DNA of 64,000 nt from Ramlibacter sp. WS9 (lineage in GTDB: Bacteria; Pseudomonadota; Gammaproteobacteria; Burkholderiales; Burkholderiaceae_C), in NCBI RefSeq assembly GCF_003797765.1, contig NZ_RKMB01000025.1:18239-82238 (forward strand), given 5' to 3'. Below the pieces are notes generated by a model, which saw only the letters and a list, made by a program, of their open reading frames with translations, made no database searches and was not told the origin of the DNA. Positions 18,530-26,609 of the stretch are shown piece by piece (within the stretch, counting starts at the first letter, position 1; each line of letters opens with the position of its first letter). Both the position numbers and the translations under genes were made by a program.

Positions 18530-19650
18530 GTCTTTCCGCCGTATCGCTTGGCGATCGCCTGCACTTCCTGCAGGGCCAGCGCCGGGTTCATGGCCTCGGT
18601 TTTTACGAGGGTTTCAGCAATGGTGCGATTGCTCAGCCCTTCGGCCAACAGCTGCAGAACGCGCATCGCCCGCCGCCCGTCGTCGCTCAGGCCGGGACTG
18701 CTGGTGGGTGCCATCTTGGCGAGTTCTCTTGCGCCCTCGGCGCTGGCAAGAAAGGTGGAGTGCCGGCGCGATCCGGCGCCGGCACTGATGGACCAGGTCC
18801 AATCGCCATAAGCGGGTCGCTTCAGTGTCATCGTGACTTCCTCACCTTGCTGGAGCGCGAGGGGAGGATCGATGGGCAATATCACCGGAGACCAATGCAC
18901 GTCGGGTGCGTCCGGGTCGGTGCTGATCCATTCATCGACCAAGCGGATTCTCGTCCACGCCAGCAGGCCGTGGCATAAGCCGGCCGTATCGACAGTGCAG
19001 CGGACCTCGCCGCTGCAGTCGGCGCTCGTAGCGGTCGTCAGGTCCAGGTCGCTGACAATGCCGCCTGCGCCCAGACGCTGCGTGCCAACGAATTCCGGCC
19101 GCCGAAGCCAAAGAACATCATTGGCCGCAAACCGCTTGGCCTTGGAGTAGTCGAGGCCCATGATCGGCTCTGCCCAGCGCGTGATGTGCTTCGCGTGCAG
19201 CGCAGGCGCGCACAGAGGCGCAAGGCGCAGTTCGGCACGGTCCGGCAGCATCTTGCCGCCTGGCTTGAGGTACTTGTCCCGGGCGTGAAAGAGCGACGGC
19301 AACAGGTCTTCGCTGAAAAGTAGATTGCCGGTGAAGACCGAAACGATGAGGTCGACGGGTTCCGGCAAGGTCGCGTCTTCGATGCGATCTTGCAAGACAA
19401 CCACCTGGCCATCGAGGCCGCCCGCGCGGGCTGCGTCCCGTGCCGTGTGGACGACAGGCTGAGGCTCGACCAGATAGACGCGTGCTGCGCCCGCCGCGGC
19501 TGCCAAGAGTCCGTGAAGGCCCAGGCCCGCACCCAAGTCCAGCACGACGGAATCGGCGTGAACTGTCTTGGCGATGGCAGCGGCGTACCGCTCGTTGCGG
19601 TACGTGTCGAAAACCATCGAAGCGTGATGGGTGACTCGTGAATAGGACAT
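18526..19650 (-). CDS. PRMT-fold SAM-dependent methyltransferase in lasso cluster
   Basis: The 374-aa protein has a class I methyltransferase motif I (VLDLGAGLGLHGLLAA) and the C-terminal beta-barrel of protein arginine methyltransferases, including a VHWSP segment that resembles the THW loop. In the PRMT double-E loop the first Glu position is Val (SVFTGNLLFSED) while the second Glu remains. The last 60 residues look like a small helical, possibly winged-helix, domain (VLQLLAEGLSNRTIAETL). The stop overlaps the synthetase start by 4 bases. A role in tailoring the peptide is inferred. With no Arg in the predicted core, arginine methylation of the product is unlikely. Confidence 0.82.
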   Translation of the reverse strand: MSYSRVTHHASMVFDTYRNERYAAAIAKTVHADSVVLDLGAGLGLHGLLAAAAGAARVYLVEPQPVVHTARDAARAGGLDGQVVVLQDRIEDATLPEPVDLIVSVFTGNLLFSEDLLPSLFHARDKYLKPGGKMLPDRAELRLAPLCAPALHAKHITRWAEPIMGLDYSKAKRFAANDVLWLRRPEFVGTQRLGAGGIVSDLDLTTATSADCSGEVRCTVDTAGLCHGLLAWTRIRLVDEWISTDPDAPDVHWSPVILPIDPPLALQQGEEVTMTLKRPAYGDWTWSISAGAGSRRHSTFLASAEGARELAKMAPTSSPGLSDDGRRAMRVLQLLAEGLSNRTIAETLVKTEAMNPALALQEVQAIAKRYGGKT

Positions 19651-19662
19651 GGCTCGAGAGTA

Positions 19663-20880
19663 TCAGCGGTCTGCGTGTTGTGGCTCTGCGGCGGTGCGGG
19701 CGCGCATTCGCTTGACGACTCCGCCCAAGGCCCGCCGGATGTACAGCCACGAAAGCCAGGTGGATGGCGACGCCGCGTAGTGCGCGCGCATGTATTCGGC
19801 GGAAGGGAAGACCAGTTCGCGAAGGAAGCGCAATTGGCGCGTGAAGCTTCCGAGCGCCTGAAAGTCCATCCACTGCTGCCGCAGCTTCCCGCCCCCCAGA
19901 TAGAGTGCGGGGGGCTCTGGCGTGCTGTGCATCGCGAGCCCCTGCAGCACCGCTTCCGGGTACTTCGTGTGAAAGCGGGCCTGCGCGTTTTGCATGCCTT
20001 CCAGGCAGACGGCGCGCAGGCCCTTGTCGTCGGCCAAGCGCACGACCTGTTCCCATTCGCCTTCGTTCAGCTGCCCCGCGAGCAAGTGAATGTCGTAGAG
20101 CCAGATCAGCCGGTTGGCGTCGTGGTGAGCTTCACCGTTCACGTAGTACGGGTTCTGCTTGTGCGTGGACCGGTGCATGCAGGCCAGCAGCAGGGCGTGC
20201 ACGCGCGAAGCCCCCAATGCATGCGCACAGAGGCGAGGCAGAGGCTCGGCGTCGTGGGCAAGCTCGTCGTAAGTGAAGAGGCGCGACAGCAGTTCGGAGT
20301 TGTTGATCTTCCAGTGCAGATCCAGCGTGTGGGAGCTGCCATCGGAGGTTTGCTGGACGTAGCTCGCCTGGTAGCTGACGAACTCGCCGCTGACGGCGAG
20401 AACCCGCTCGAAGCCGAGAGCCAGCAACGCGGCGTGGACTTTCTGTTGGGCGTCGAAGGGAATGATCAGGTCGGTGTCGCCCCGTGTGCGGAGTGCGGCG
20501 TCGGCATACAGCGAGTAGGCCAGGGCGGTGCCTTTGACGAGCACGGGCCGTACACCGATGGCGTCGAGCCCGGCGAGTGTTTTGGCGAGCACCCTCTGGT
20601 GGCGTGTCTCCCACATGGCCAGCTCGATCGCATTGGTGCGCAGGCTTTGCAGCAAAGAGGGCGGCCAGTCGGCAGACGCCAGGCGAGAGTGCAATAGGGC
20701 GCAGACGCCGTGCGCGTTGGCTTGCTCGAACAAGCGTGCTGCGGCGTCTGGTTCATCTCTCCAACGCCAAGGCGCGTGTTCTCCGCGAAGCACGGCGCAG
20801 ATCAGTTCTTCGGCGGTGGGCACAGGTGGCGATGGTTGGGCAAGATGAGCATTTTGACGTAGAGCTGTCCGTGGGGTCAT
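19663..20880 (-). CDS. Nucleotidyltransferase family protein (NTP_transf_5 type)
   Basis: The 405-aa protein from the ATG at 20880 (MTPRTALRQNAHL) contains the signature VLVKGTALAYSLYADAALRTRGDTDLII. The GDTDL acidic pair is typical of the uncharacterised nucleotidyltransferase family PF14907. Members occur in lasso clusters such as the paeninodin locus, but their chemistry there is not established. It is the first gene of the lasso operon, 12 bases upstream of the methyltransferase, and is divergent from mnmG, so the operon promoter must lie in 20881-20974 or nearby. An in-frame extension to 20976 would overlap mnmG and was rejected. Confidence 0.8.
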   Translation of the reverse strand: MTPRTALRQNAHLAQPSPPVPTAEELICAVLRGEHAPWRWRDEPDAAARLFEQANAHGVCALLHSRLASADWPPSLLQSLRTNAIELAMWETRHQRVLAKTLAGLDAIGVRPVLVKGTALAYSLYADAALRTRGDTDLIIPFDAQQKVHAALLALGFERVLAVSGEFVSYQASYVQQTSDGSSHTLDLHWKINNSELLSRLFTYDELAHDAEPLPRLCAHALGASRVHALLLACMHRSTHKQNPYYVNGEAHHDANRLIWLYDIHLLAGQLNEGEWEQVVRLADDKGLRAVCLEGMQNAQARFHTKYPEAVLQGLAMHSTPEPPALYLGGGKLRQQWMDFQALGSFTRQLRFLRELVFPSAEYMRAHYAASPSTWLSWLYIRRALGGVVKRMRARTAAEPQHADR

Positions 20881-20974
20881 GCGATCAGGGCCAAGCGCTC
20901 GCGCGTGGCACAAAACCGACCCGGCCCGTAAAATCAAAGGTTGCCTGCCATCTTGCCGGGCGCCCCCAAAACCC
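20881..20974. promoter_or_regulatory. Divergent promoter region, lasso operon / mnmG
   Basis: These 94 bases separate the first lasso gene (minus) from mnmG (plus) and must hold the promoters of both or of the whole 8-kb lasso operon. A TAAAAT element at about 20928-20933 could be a -10 box for mnmG. No clear operator palindrome is visible. Confidence 0.4.
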
Positions 20975-22906
20975 ATGCTCTACCCCCAAGAATTCGACGT
21001 CATCGTAGTCGGCGGCGGCCACGCCGGGACCGAGGCCGCCCTGGCTTCCGCGCGCATGGGCTGCAAGACTTTGCTGCTCACGCACAACATCGAGACGCTG
21101 GGGCAGATGAGCTGCAACCCGTCGATCGGCGGAATCGGCAAGGGCCACCTGGTCAAAGAGGTGGACGCGTTGGGCGGCGCCATGGCCATTGCCACGGACG
21201 AAGGCGGCATCCAGTTCCGCATCCTCAACGGTTCCAAGGGCCCTGCCGTGCGTGCGACGCGCGCGCAGGCTGACCGCATTCTCTATAAGGCCGCGATCCG
21301 CCGGCGCCTGGAAAACGAGCCCAACCTCACGCTGTTCCAGCAGGCGGTCGATGATTTGATGGTCGAGGGCGACCGGGTGGTGGGCGCTGTTACGCAAGTA
21401 GGCATTCGCTTTCGCAGTCGCACCGTGGTGCTGACGGCCGGGACCTTCCTGGACGGGCGCATCCATGTGGGCCTGAACAACTACCAAGCGGGGCGGGCGG
21501 GTGATCCGCCGGCCATCTCGCTCTCGGCCCGGCTGAAAGAGCTGAAGCTGCCGCAAGGGCGCCTGAAAACCGGAACGCCGCCGCGCATCGACGGCCGGAC
21601 GATCGATTTTTCGAAGTGCGAAGAGCAGCCGGGCGACCTGGACCCAGTGCCTGTTTTCAGCTTCATGGGCCATGCGTCGATGCACCCGCAGCAGGTGCCG
21701 TGCTGGATCACCCACACCAACGAGCGCACCCACGACATCATCCGCTCGGGCTTCGACCGCAGCCCGATGTTCACGGGAAAGATCGAAGGGGTGGGGCCGC
21801 GCTATTGCCCCAGCGTCGAAGACAAGATCAATCGCTTCGCCGACAAGGAAAGCCACCAGATCTTCCTGGAACCGGAGGGCCTGACGACCCACGAGTTCTA
21901 TCCGAACGGCATTTCGACCAGCCTGCCTTTCGACATTCAGTACGACCTGGTCCGGTCGATGGCCGGCCTGGAGAACGCGCACATCCTGCGCCCGGGCTAC
22001 GCCATTGAGTACGACTACTTCGATCCGCGCTCGCTCAAGAGCAGCTTCGAGACCAAGTCGATCGCCGGGCTGTTTTTTGCCGGCCAGATCAATGGGACCA
22101 CCGGCTACGAAGAGGCGGCGGCCCAGGGGTTGTTCGCCGGTATCAATGCGGCGCTTCAGTGCCAGGGCAAAGATTCCTGGCTGCCCCGCCGTGACGAAGC
22201 TTATCTGGGTGTGCTGGTCGACGACCTGATCAGCAAGGGCGTCACCGAGCCGTACCGCATGTTCACCAGCCGGGCGGAGTTCCGGCTGCAGCTGCGGGAA
22301 GACAACGCCGACATGCGGCTGACCGAGGCAGGGCGCAACCTGGGTTTGGTGGATGACGCCCGCTGGGATTCATTCAACCGCAAGCGTGACGCTGTTTCAC
22401 GTGAAACACAGCGGTTGGCCGCCGCCTGGATCAGCCCGCGCAATCTGGCTGCCTCCGAGTCCGAGCGCGTCTTGGGCAAGGCAATCGAACACGAGTACAA
22501 CCTCGGCGATCTGCTGCGGCGCCCGGGTGTGAGCTACGCGGCGTTGATGTCCCTGGGCGCCGGCGCCTATCTCAGCCCTGATGTTTCACGTGAAACACTT
22601 GGCGACCTGCTGGAACCCGTCATCGAACAGATCGAGATCGCGGCCAAGTATTCGGGGTACATCGACCGCCAGAAGGACGAGGTGGAGCGGTCCGCGCACT
22701 ACGAGAACCTCAAGCTGCCGGAAGACCTGGACTATATGCAGGTAACGGGGCTGTCGATCGAAGTGCGGCAGAAGCTGAACAAGCACCGGCCGGAAACGCT
22801 GGGTTTGGCATCGCGCATCTCGGGGGTGACTCCGGCTGCTGTGTCCTTGTTGCTTGTGCACTTGAAGAAGACGAAGTTCAAGGGCTTTGTGGCTGAGACG
22901 GCATGA
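20975..22906 (+). CDS. mnmG: tRNA uridine-5-carboxymethylaminomethyl modification enzyme MnmG (GidA)
   Basis: The 643-aa protein from the ATG at 20975 (MLYPQEFDVIVVGGGHAGTE) has the FAD-binding GGGHAG motif at residues 13-18 and the family strings SCNPSIGGIGKGHLVKE and INGTTGYEEAAAQG. With MnmE it installs the cmnm5 group at U34 of several tRNAs. Length is close to that of E. coli MnmG. A longer in-frame start at 20879 lies in the divergent promoter region. The coding sequence hosts two perfect parS sites, which constrains codons there. The stop overlaps the rsmG start by four bases. Confidence 0.97.
   Translation: MLYPQEFDVIVVGGGHAGTEAALASARMGCKTLLLTHNIETLGQMSCNPSIGGIGKGHLVKEVDALGGAMAIATDEGGIQFRILNGSKGPAVRATRAQADRILYKAAIRRRLENEPNLTLFQQAVDDLMVEGDRVVGAVTQVGIRFRSRTVVLTAGTFLDGRIHVGLNNYQAGRAGDPPAISLSARLKELKLPQGRLKTGTPPRIDGRTIDFSKCEEQPGDLDPVPVFSFMGHASMHPQQVPCWITHTNERTHDIIRSGFDRSPMFTGKIEGVGPRYCPSVEDKINRFADKESHQIFLEPEGLTTHEFYPNGISTSLPFDIQYDLVRSMAGLENAHILRPGYAIEYDYFDPRSLKSSFETKSIAGLFFAGQINGTTGYEEAAAQGLFAGINAALQCQGKDSWLPRRDEAYLGVLVDDLISKGVTEPYRMFTSRAEFRLQLREDNADMRLTEAGRNLGLVDDARWDSFNRKRDAVSRETQRLAAAWISPRNLAASESERVLGKAIEHEYNLGDLLRRPGVSYAALMSLGAGAYLSPDVSRETLGDLLEPVIEQIEIAAKYSGYIDRQKDEVERSAHYENLKLPEDLDYMQVTGLSIEVRQKLNKHRPETLGLASRISGVTPAAVSLLLVHLKKTKFKGFVAETA
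22393..22408. other. parS centromere site 1
   Basis: A perfect copy of the 16-bp palindrome TGTTTCACGTGAAACA inside the 3' half of mnmG. This is the near-universal chromosomal parS sequence bound by ParB, and parA/parB lie 2-3 kb downstream. Confidence 0.95.
22582..22597. other. parS centromere site 2
   Basis: Second perfect TGTTTCACGTGAAACA copy, still inside mnmG and 189 bases from the first. Clustering of parS sites around mnmG-parAB is typical of origin-proximal regions. Confidence 0.95.
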
Positions 22907-23538
22907 GAGCGCAGCTCGAAAGAGGCGCCCAAGAGTTGGGCCTTGAGCTCGACGATTCCCAGATCACCCAGCTGCTCGCCTACCTTGACCTCATCCAGAA
23001 ATGGAACAAGGTCTACAACCTGACGGCCGTTCGCGATCCCGCGGAAATGCTCACCCACCACTTGCTGGACAGCTTGGCGGTGATCCATCCGCTGCTCAGG
23101 CACACGGGCGCCAAGCCGGTCCAGCTTCTGGATGTGGGATCCGGCGCGGGCCTTCCAGGCGTGGTTATCGCCATCTGCCGCCCGGAAATCCGGGTCGACT
23201 GCGTGGACACGGTCGCCAAAAAGGCGGCATTCATCCAGCAGGCGGCGGTCACGCTCAAGTTGCCCAACCTGCGCGGCCTCCATGCGCGGGTCGAAAACCT
23301 GACCGGGCCCTACGACGTGGTGTGCTCGCGCGCCTTCGCCTCGTTGGCTGACTTCGTCACTTGGTCGACCGGGGCGCTGGCGGAAGAGGGTGTCTGGATG
23401 GCGATGAAGGGGAAGCGTCCGGACGATGAAGCTGCCGAGCTTCCGTCTTCCGTCGAAATGTTTCACGTGGAACAGCTACAAGTGCCGGGTCTGGACGCGG
23501 AACGCTGCATCGTTTGGATGAAACGCCGCGCCGCGTAA
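22903..23538 (+). CDS. rsmG: 16S rRNA (guanine527-N7)-methyltransferase RsmG (GidB)
   Basis: A 211-aa class I SAM methyltransferase with motif I LLDVGSGAGLPGVVIAI and the N-terminal helical region typical of RsmG (LDLIQKWNKVYNLTAVRDP). It methylates G527 of 16S rRNA. The ATG at 22903 overlaps the mnmG stop as ATGA, the classic gidA-gidB arrangement. A near-perfect parS lies in its 3' end. Confidence 0.97.
   Translation: MRAQLERGAQELGLELDDSQITQLLAYLDLIQKWNKVYNLTAVRDPAEMLTHHLLDSLAVIHPLLRHTGAKPVQLLDVGSGAGLPGVVIAICRPEIRVDCVDTVAKKAAFIQQAAVTLKLPNLRGLHARVENLTGPYDVVCSRAFASLADFVTWSTGALAEEGVWMAMKGKRPDDEAAELPSSVEMFHVEQLQVPGLDAERCIVWMKRRAA
23459..23474. other. parS-like site 3 (one mismatch)
   Basis: TGTTTCACGTGGAACA inside rsmG matches the parS consensus at 15 of 16 positions (G for A at position 12). 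It lies about 770 bases before parA and is likely a functional third ParB site. Confidence 0.8.
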
Positions 23539-23581
23539 CGTAAACTCGACCTTCAATTCGGCCGCGTGCCCGGGGGTTTCA

Positions 23582-24196
23582 ATGTTTGGCGTAGCAGACT
23601 ACGGCGCATTCGTCGCCGCGATCATCGTTTTTCTGTTGATTCCCGGCCCCGGCAATCTGGCGCTGATCACCTCGACGGGGAAGGGCGGCATCGCCGGCGG
23701 GCTTGCCGCGACCATGGGCGTGATCGCAGGTGACCAAGTCCTGATGTGGGCCGCTGTGGCTGGGGTCGCGGCGCTGCTGGCGGCTTATCCCACGGCCTTC
23801 CACGCCGTTCAATGGCTGGGCGCCGCGTACCTGGCGTGGCTCGGCATCAAGATGCTGCTGGCCAAGCCCGGCGCGGCGCCGATCCTCAACATCGAGCCAC
23901 GGCATTACTTCAAGCAGGCTGGCCTCATCACCTTGCTCAATCCCAAGGCCATCGTGTTCTACATGGCGTTCTTCCCGCTGTTCGTCGACCCGGCCCGGCA
24001 CCAGGGCATGCTGACTTTCGGCGTGATGGCCGCGACCATTGCCGTCCTCACCTTTGCCTATGGCCTGATCGTGGTGCTGCTCACGCATCACCTGGCCGAG
24101 CGCATGCGCGCCAACCCGGCCATCAGCCGCGTTCTCGAAAAGGTGGCGGGGCTCTTCCTGCTGGGCTTCGGCATCAAGCTCGCGGTGAGTAAGTGA
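23582..24196 (+). CDS. LysE/RhtB-family amino acid exporter
   Basis: The 204-aa protein is highly hydrophobic with about six membrane segments. The N-terminal FLLIPGPGNLALITSTGKGG is the LysE-family signature around the first loop. Such proteins export amino acids or derivatives across the inner membrane; the substrate is not predictable. It starts 43 bases after rsmG and its stop sits just before parA, so it probably belongs to the same transcription unit. The gene is often found at this position in Comamonadaceae. Confidence 0.9.
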   Translation: MFGVADYGAFVAAIIVFLLIPGPGNLALITSTGKGGIAGGLAATMGVIAGDQVLMWAAVAGVAALLAAYPTAFHAVQWLGAAYLAWLGIKMLLAKPGAAPILNIEPRHYFKQAGLITLLNPKAIVFYMAFFPLFVDPARHQGMLTFGVMAATIAVLTFAYGLIVVLLTHHLAERMRANPAISRVLEKVAGLFLLGFGIKLAVSK

Positions 24197-24237
24197 GCGG
24201 CGCAGGGCCGTCGACCAGCGTGAGTGCACATAACGGC

Positions 24238-25008
24238 ATGGCAAAAATCTTTTGCGTCGCCAACCAGAAGGGCGGGGTTGGTAAGACGACGACGACGGTG
24301 AACCTCGCGGCCGGCCTGGCCAAGATCGGCCAGCGCGTGCTGATGGTCGACCTGGACCCGCAGGGCAATGCCACCATGGGATCGGGTGTCGACAAGCGCA
24401 AGCTTCAACTCACCGTCTACGACGTGCTGCTGGAATCGGCATCGGTCGCCGAAGCCAAAGTCAAAAGCGAAAAGTGCGGCTACGACGTGCTCGGTGCCAA
24501 TCGGGACTTGGCCGGCGCCGAGGTGGAGCTGGTTCAACTCGAACACCGCGACCAGCGCCTGAAGCTGGCCCTCGGTGAAGTGTCGCAAGACTACGACTTC
24601 ATCCTCATCGACTGTCCGCCGTCGCTGTCGATGCTCACGCTCAATGGCCTGTGCTCCGCGCACGGCGTGATCGTGCCGATGCAGTGCGAGTACTTCGCGC
24701 TCGAAGGCCTGACGGACCTGGTCAACACCATCAAGCAGGTTCACGCCAATCTGAACAAGGACCTGCAGATCATCGGCCTGCTGCGCGTGATGTTCGATCC
24801 GCGGATCACGCTGCAGCAGCAAGTCAGCGACCAGCTCAAAGCGCACTTTGCCGAGAAGGTCTTCAACACGGTGATCCCGCGCAACGTCCGCTTGGCGGAG
24901 GCACCGAGCTACGGCCTGCCGGGCGTCGTTTTCGATCCGGCGGCGCGCGGCAGCCAGGCCTTCATCGAATTTGCCGGCGAAATGGTGGAGCGCATTCGCA
25001 AGATGTAG
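24238..25008 (+). CDS. parA: Chromosome partitioning ATPase ParA
   Basis: The 256-aa protein from the ATG at 24238 (MAKIFCVANQKGGVGKTTTT) has the deviant Walker A KGGVGKTT and the motif LIDCPPSLSMLTLN. It is a chromosomal ParA/Soj without an N-terminal HTH. It drives origin segregation by binding DNA non-specifically and interacting with ParB-parS. An in-frame GTG at 24193 overlaps the LysE-type gene and is less likely as a start. parB follows after one intervening gene. Confidence 0.97.
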   Translation: MAKIFCVANQKGGVGKTTTTVNLAAGLAKIGQRVLMVDLDPQGNATMGSGVDKRKLQLTVYDVLLESASVAEAKVKSEKCGYDVLGANRDLAGAEVELVQLEHRDQRLKLALGEVSQDYDFILIDCPPSLSMLTLNGLCSAHGVIVPMQCEYFALEGLTDLVNTIKQVHANLNKDLQIIGLLRVMFDPRITLQQQVSDQLKAHFAEKVFNTVIPRNVRLAEAPSYGLPGVVFDPAARGSQAFIEFAGEMVERIRKM

Positions 25009-25047
25009 GGCTTGATGGCCGAAATACTGCGCCCCGCCTTGATTTAA

Positions 25048-25066
25048 TGCTACTTATTTAATAGCA
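25048..25066. repeat. AT-rich imperfect palindrome upstream of hydrolase gene
   Basis: TGCTACTTATTTAATAGCA is a 7-bp inverted repeat with one mismatch and a 5-base AT spacer, ending one base before the hydrolase ATG. The setting in the short parA-hydrolase gap could be regulatory. I recall similar TGCTAT...ATAGCA palindromes in other Comamonadaceae intergenic regions, but this was not checked. Confidence 0.4.
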
Positions 25067-25067
25067 A

Positions 25068-25607
25068 ATGAAGCCTTCCAACGTTCTGATTCTGCCGGGC
25101 TGGCAGGGAAGCGGTCCGCAGCACTGGCAAACGCTCTGGGAAAAGCGCCATGGCTATGTGCGCGTGGAGCAGCATGACTGGGTGAACCCCTTGCGCGGTG
25201 ACTGGGTCACGCGTCTCGAGGAAATGGTGCTGACGCGCGATGAACCCGTAGTGTTGGTGGCGCACAGCCTGGGCTGCATCCTCATAGCAGCTTGGGCCGC
25301 GCTGTCGACGAACACGCACCGCGTGAAGGCGGCGTTGCTCGTCGCGCCGGGCGACCCCGAGCAGCCCGAACTGCGCGAGATGCTTCCCACCTGGTCGCCG
25401 ATCGAGCTGCAGGCGTTGCCGTTCCCCAGCGTCCTGCTGGCCAGCCGCAACGACCCGTATGTCGAATTCGACCGGGCGCGCCTCTTCGCCTACGCGTGGA
25501 ATTCGCAGTTCATGGACTACGGCGACTGCGGCCATATCAACGCCGACTCCGGCCTCGCCAGTTGGCCCGAAGGCCACGTGCTGCTGCAAGATTTGATGAA
25601 AGACTGA
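25068..25607 (+). CDS. RBBP9/YdeN-family serine hydrolase
   Basis: A 179-aa alpha/beta hydrolase with the family opening GWQGSGPQHWQTLWEK, a nucleophile elbow AHSLGC and a C-terminal GHINADSG that provides the catalytic His. The length and strings match the RBBP9/YdeN group of small serine hydrolases of unknown physiological substrate. It sits between parA and parB, an arrangement I associate with this lineage. No functional link to partitioning is known. Confidence 0.88.
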   Translation: MKPSNVLILPGWQGSGPQHWQTLWEKRHGYVRVEQHDWVNPLRGDWVTRLEEMVLTRDEPVVLVAHSLGCILIAAWAALSTNTHRVKAALLVAPGDPEQPELREMLPTWSPIELQALPFPSVLLASRNDPYVEFDRARLFAYAWNSQFMDYGDCGHINADSGLASWPEGHVLLQDLMKD

Positions 25608-25615
25608 ACCAGAAC

Positions 25616-26545
25616 ATGGTCACCAAGAAACCCAAGGGCCTCGGCCGCGGCCTCGAAGCCTTGCTGGGACCCACCGCACAAGAGAGCGCGTCTGCCGACA
25701 CCGCCGCCGGCAACCCGGGCCTGCCCGCGTCGCTGCTGCTTGCCGACATGGTGCCGGGCGTCTATCAGCCGCGCACGCGCATGGACGAAGGCGCGCTGTA
25801 CGAACTCGCGGAGAGCATCAAGGCGCAAGGGATCATGCAGCCGATCCTGGTGCGCAAGGTCGGCAGCGGCGATAACGCCGGCAAGTACGAAATCATCGCC
25901 GGCGAGCGCCGCTTCCGCGCGGCCAGGCTGGCCGGCCTGGACAGCGTGCCAGTGCTGGTGCGCGACGTGCCCGACGAAGCGGCCGCGGCAATGTCGCTGA
26001 TCGAAAACATCCAGCGGGAGGATCTTAACCCGCTGGAAGAGGCGCATGGCTTGCAGCGCCTGGTCAAGGAGTTCGGCCTCACGCACGAACAGGCGGCGCA
26101 GGCGGTGGGGCGCTCGCGCAGTGCCGCGAGCAACTTGCTGCGCCTGCTGAACCTCGCCGACCCGGTGCAGACGATGCTGATGGCGGGTGACCTGGACATG
26201 GGCCACGCCCGTGCGCTGCTGGCGCTGGAGCGCGCTTCACAGATCACGGCCGCGAACCAGATCGCGGCGAAGAAACTGTCTGTGCGCGAAGCCGAAAGCC
26301 TGGTGAAAAAGCTGGGCGCCGAGTTCAACCTCACCTCGCCCAAGCCGAAGAAAGAAAAGTCACGCGACCTGCGCCGCGTGGAAGAGGAGCTGTCGGACCT
26401 GCTCACGGCCGAAGTCGAGGTGCGCGTGAAGAAGCGCGTCAAGCGCCACGGACGCAATGAAGAAATGGGCGAGGTTGCCATCCAGTTCGGCTCGCTCGAG
26501 GAGTTGAATGGCCTCATCGACCGGCTGAGATCAGGCAGCGCCTGA
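25616..26545 (+). CDS. parB: Chromosome partitioning protein ParB
   Basis: The 309-aa protein from the ATG at 25616 begins MVTKKPKGLGRGLEALLG, the usual ParB N terminus that stimulates ParA. It continues with the CTPase/nuclease-like domain containing GERRFRAARLAG and ENIQREDLNPLEEA, then a HTH (LTHEQAAQAVGRSRSAASNLLRL). It binds the parS palindromes in mnmG and rsmG, spreads, and loads the segregation complex. The C terminus is a short dimerisation region. It ends 18 bases before a strong terminator. Confidence 0.97.
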   Translation: MVTKKPKGLGRGLEALLGPTAQESASADTAAGNPGLPASLLLADMVPGVYQPRTRMDEGALYELAESIKAQGIMQPILVRKVGSGDNAGKYEIIAGERRFRAARLAGLDSVPVLVRDVPDEAAAAMSLIENIQREDLNPLEEAHGLQRLVKEFGLTHEQAAQAVGRSRSAASNLLRLLNLADPVQTMLMAGDLDMGHARALLALERASQITAANQIAAKKLSVREAESLVKKLGAEFNLTSPKPKKEKSRDLRRVEEELSDLLTAEVEVRVKKRVKRHGRNEEMGEVAIQFGSLEELNGLIDRLRSGSA

Positions 26546-26562
26546 CGGTATTGCGGGCCAAC

Positions 26563-26590
26563 AAAAAGGCGCCCCTCGGGGCGCCTTTTT
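26563..26590. terminator. Bidirectional Rho-independent terminator
   Basis: A perfect stem of GGCGCCCC and GGGGCGCC around a 2-base loop, flanked by AAAAA on the left and TTTTT on the right. It can stop transcription from parB (plus) and from the convergent lipoprotein gene (minus). Confidence 0.93.
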
Positions 26591-26609
26591 CATTGCGCGA
26601 TGGCGCGAA

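Noticed and set aside
20885..21982. A long minus-strand open frame opposite mnmG
   Set aside because: It is rich in Arg/His/Val typical of antisense frames in high-GC genes, lacks any motif, and mnmG on the other strand is certain.
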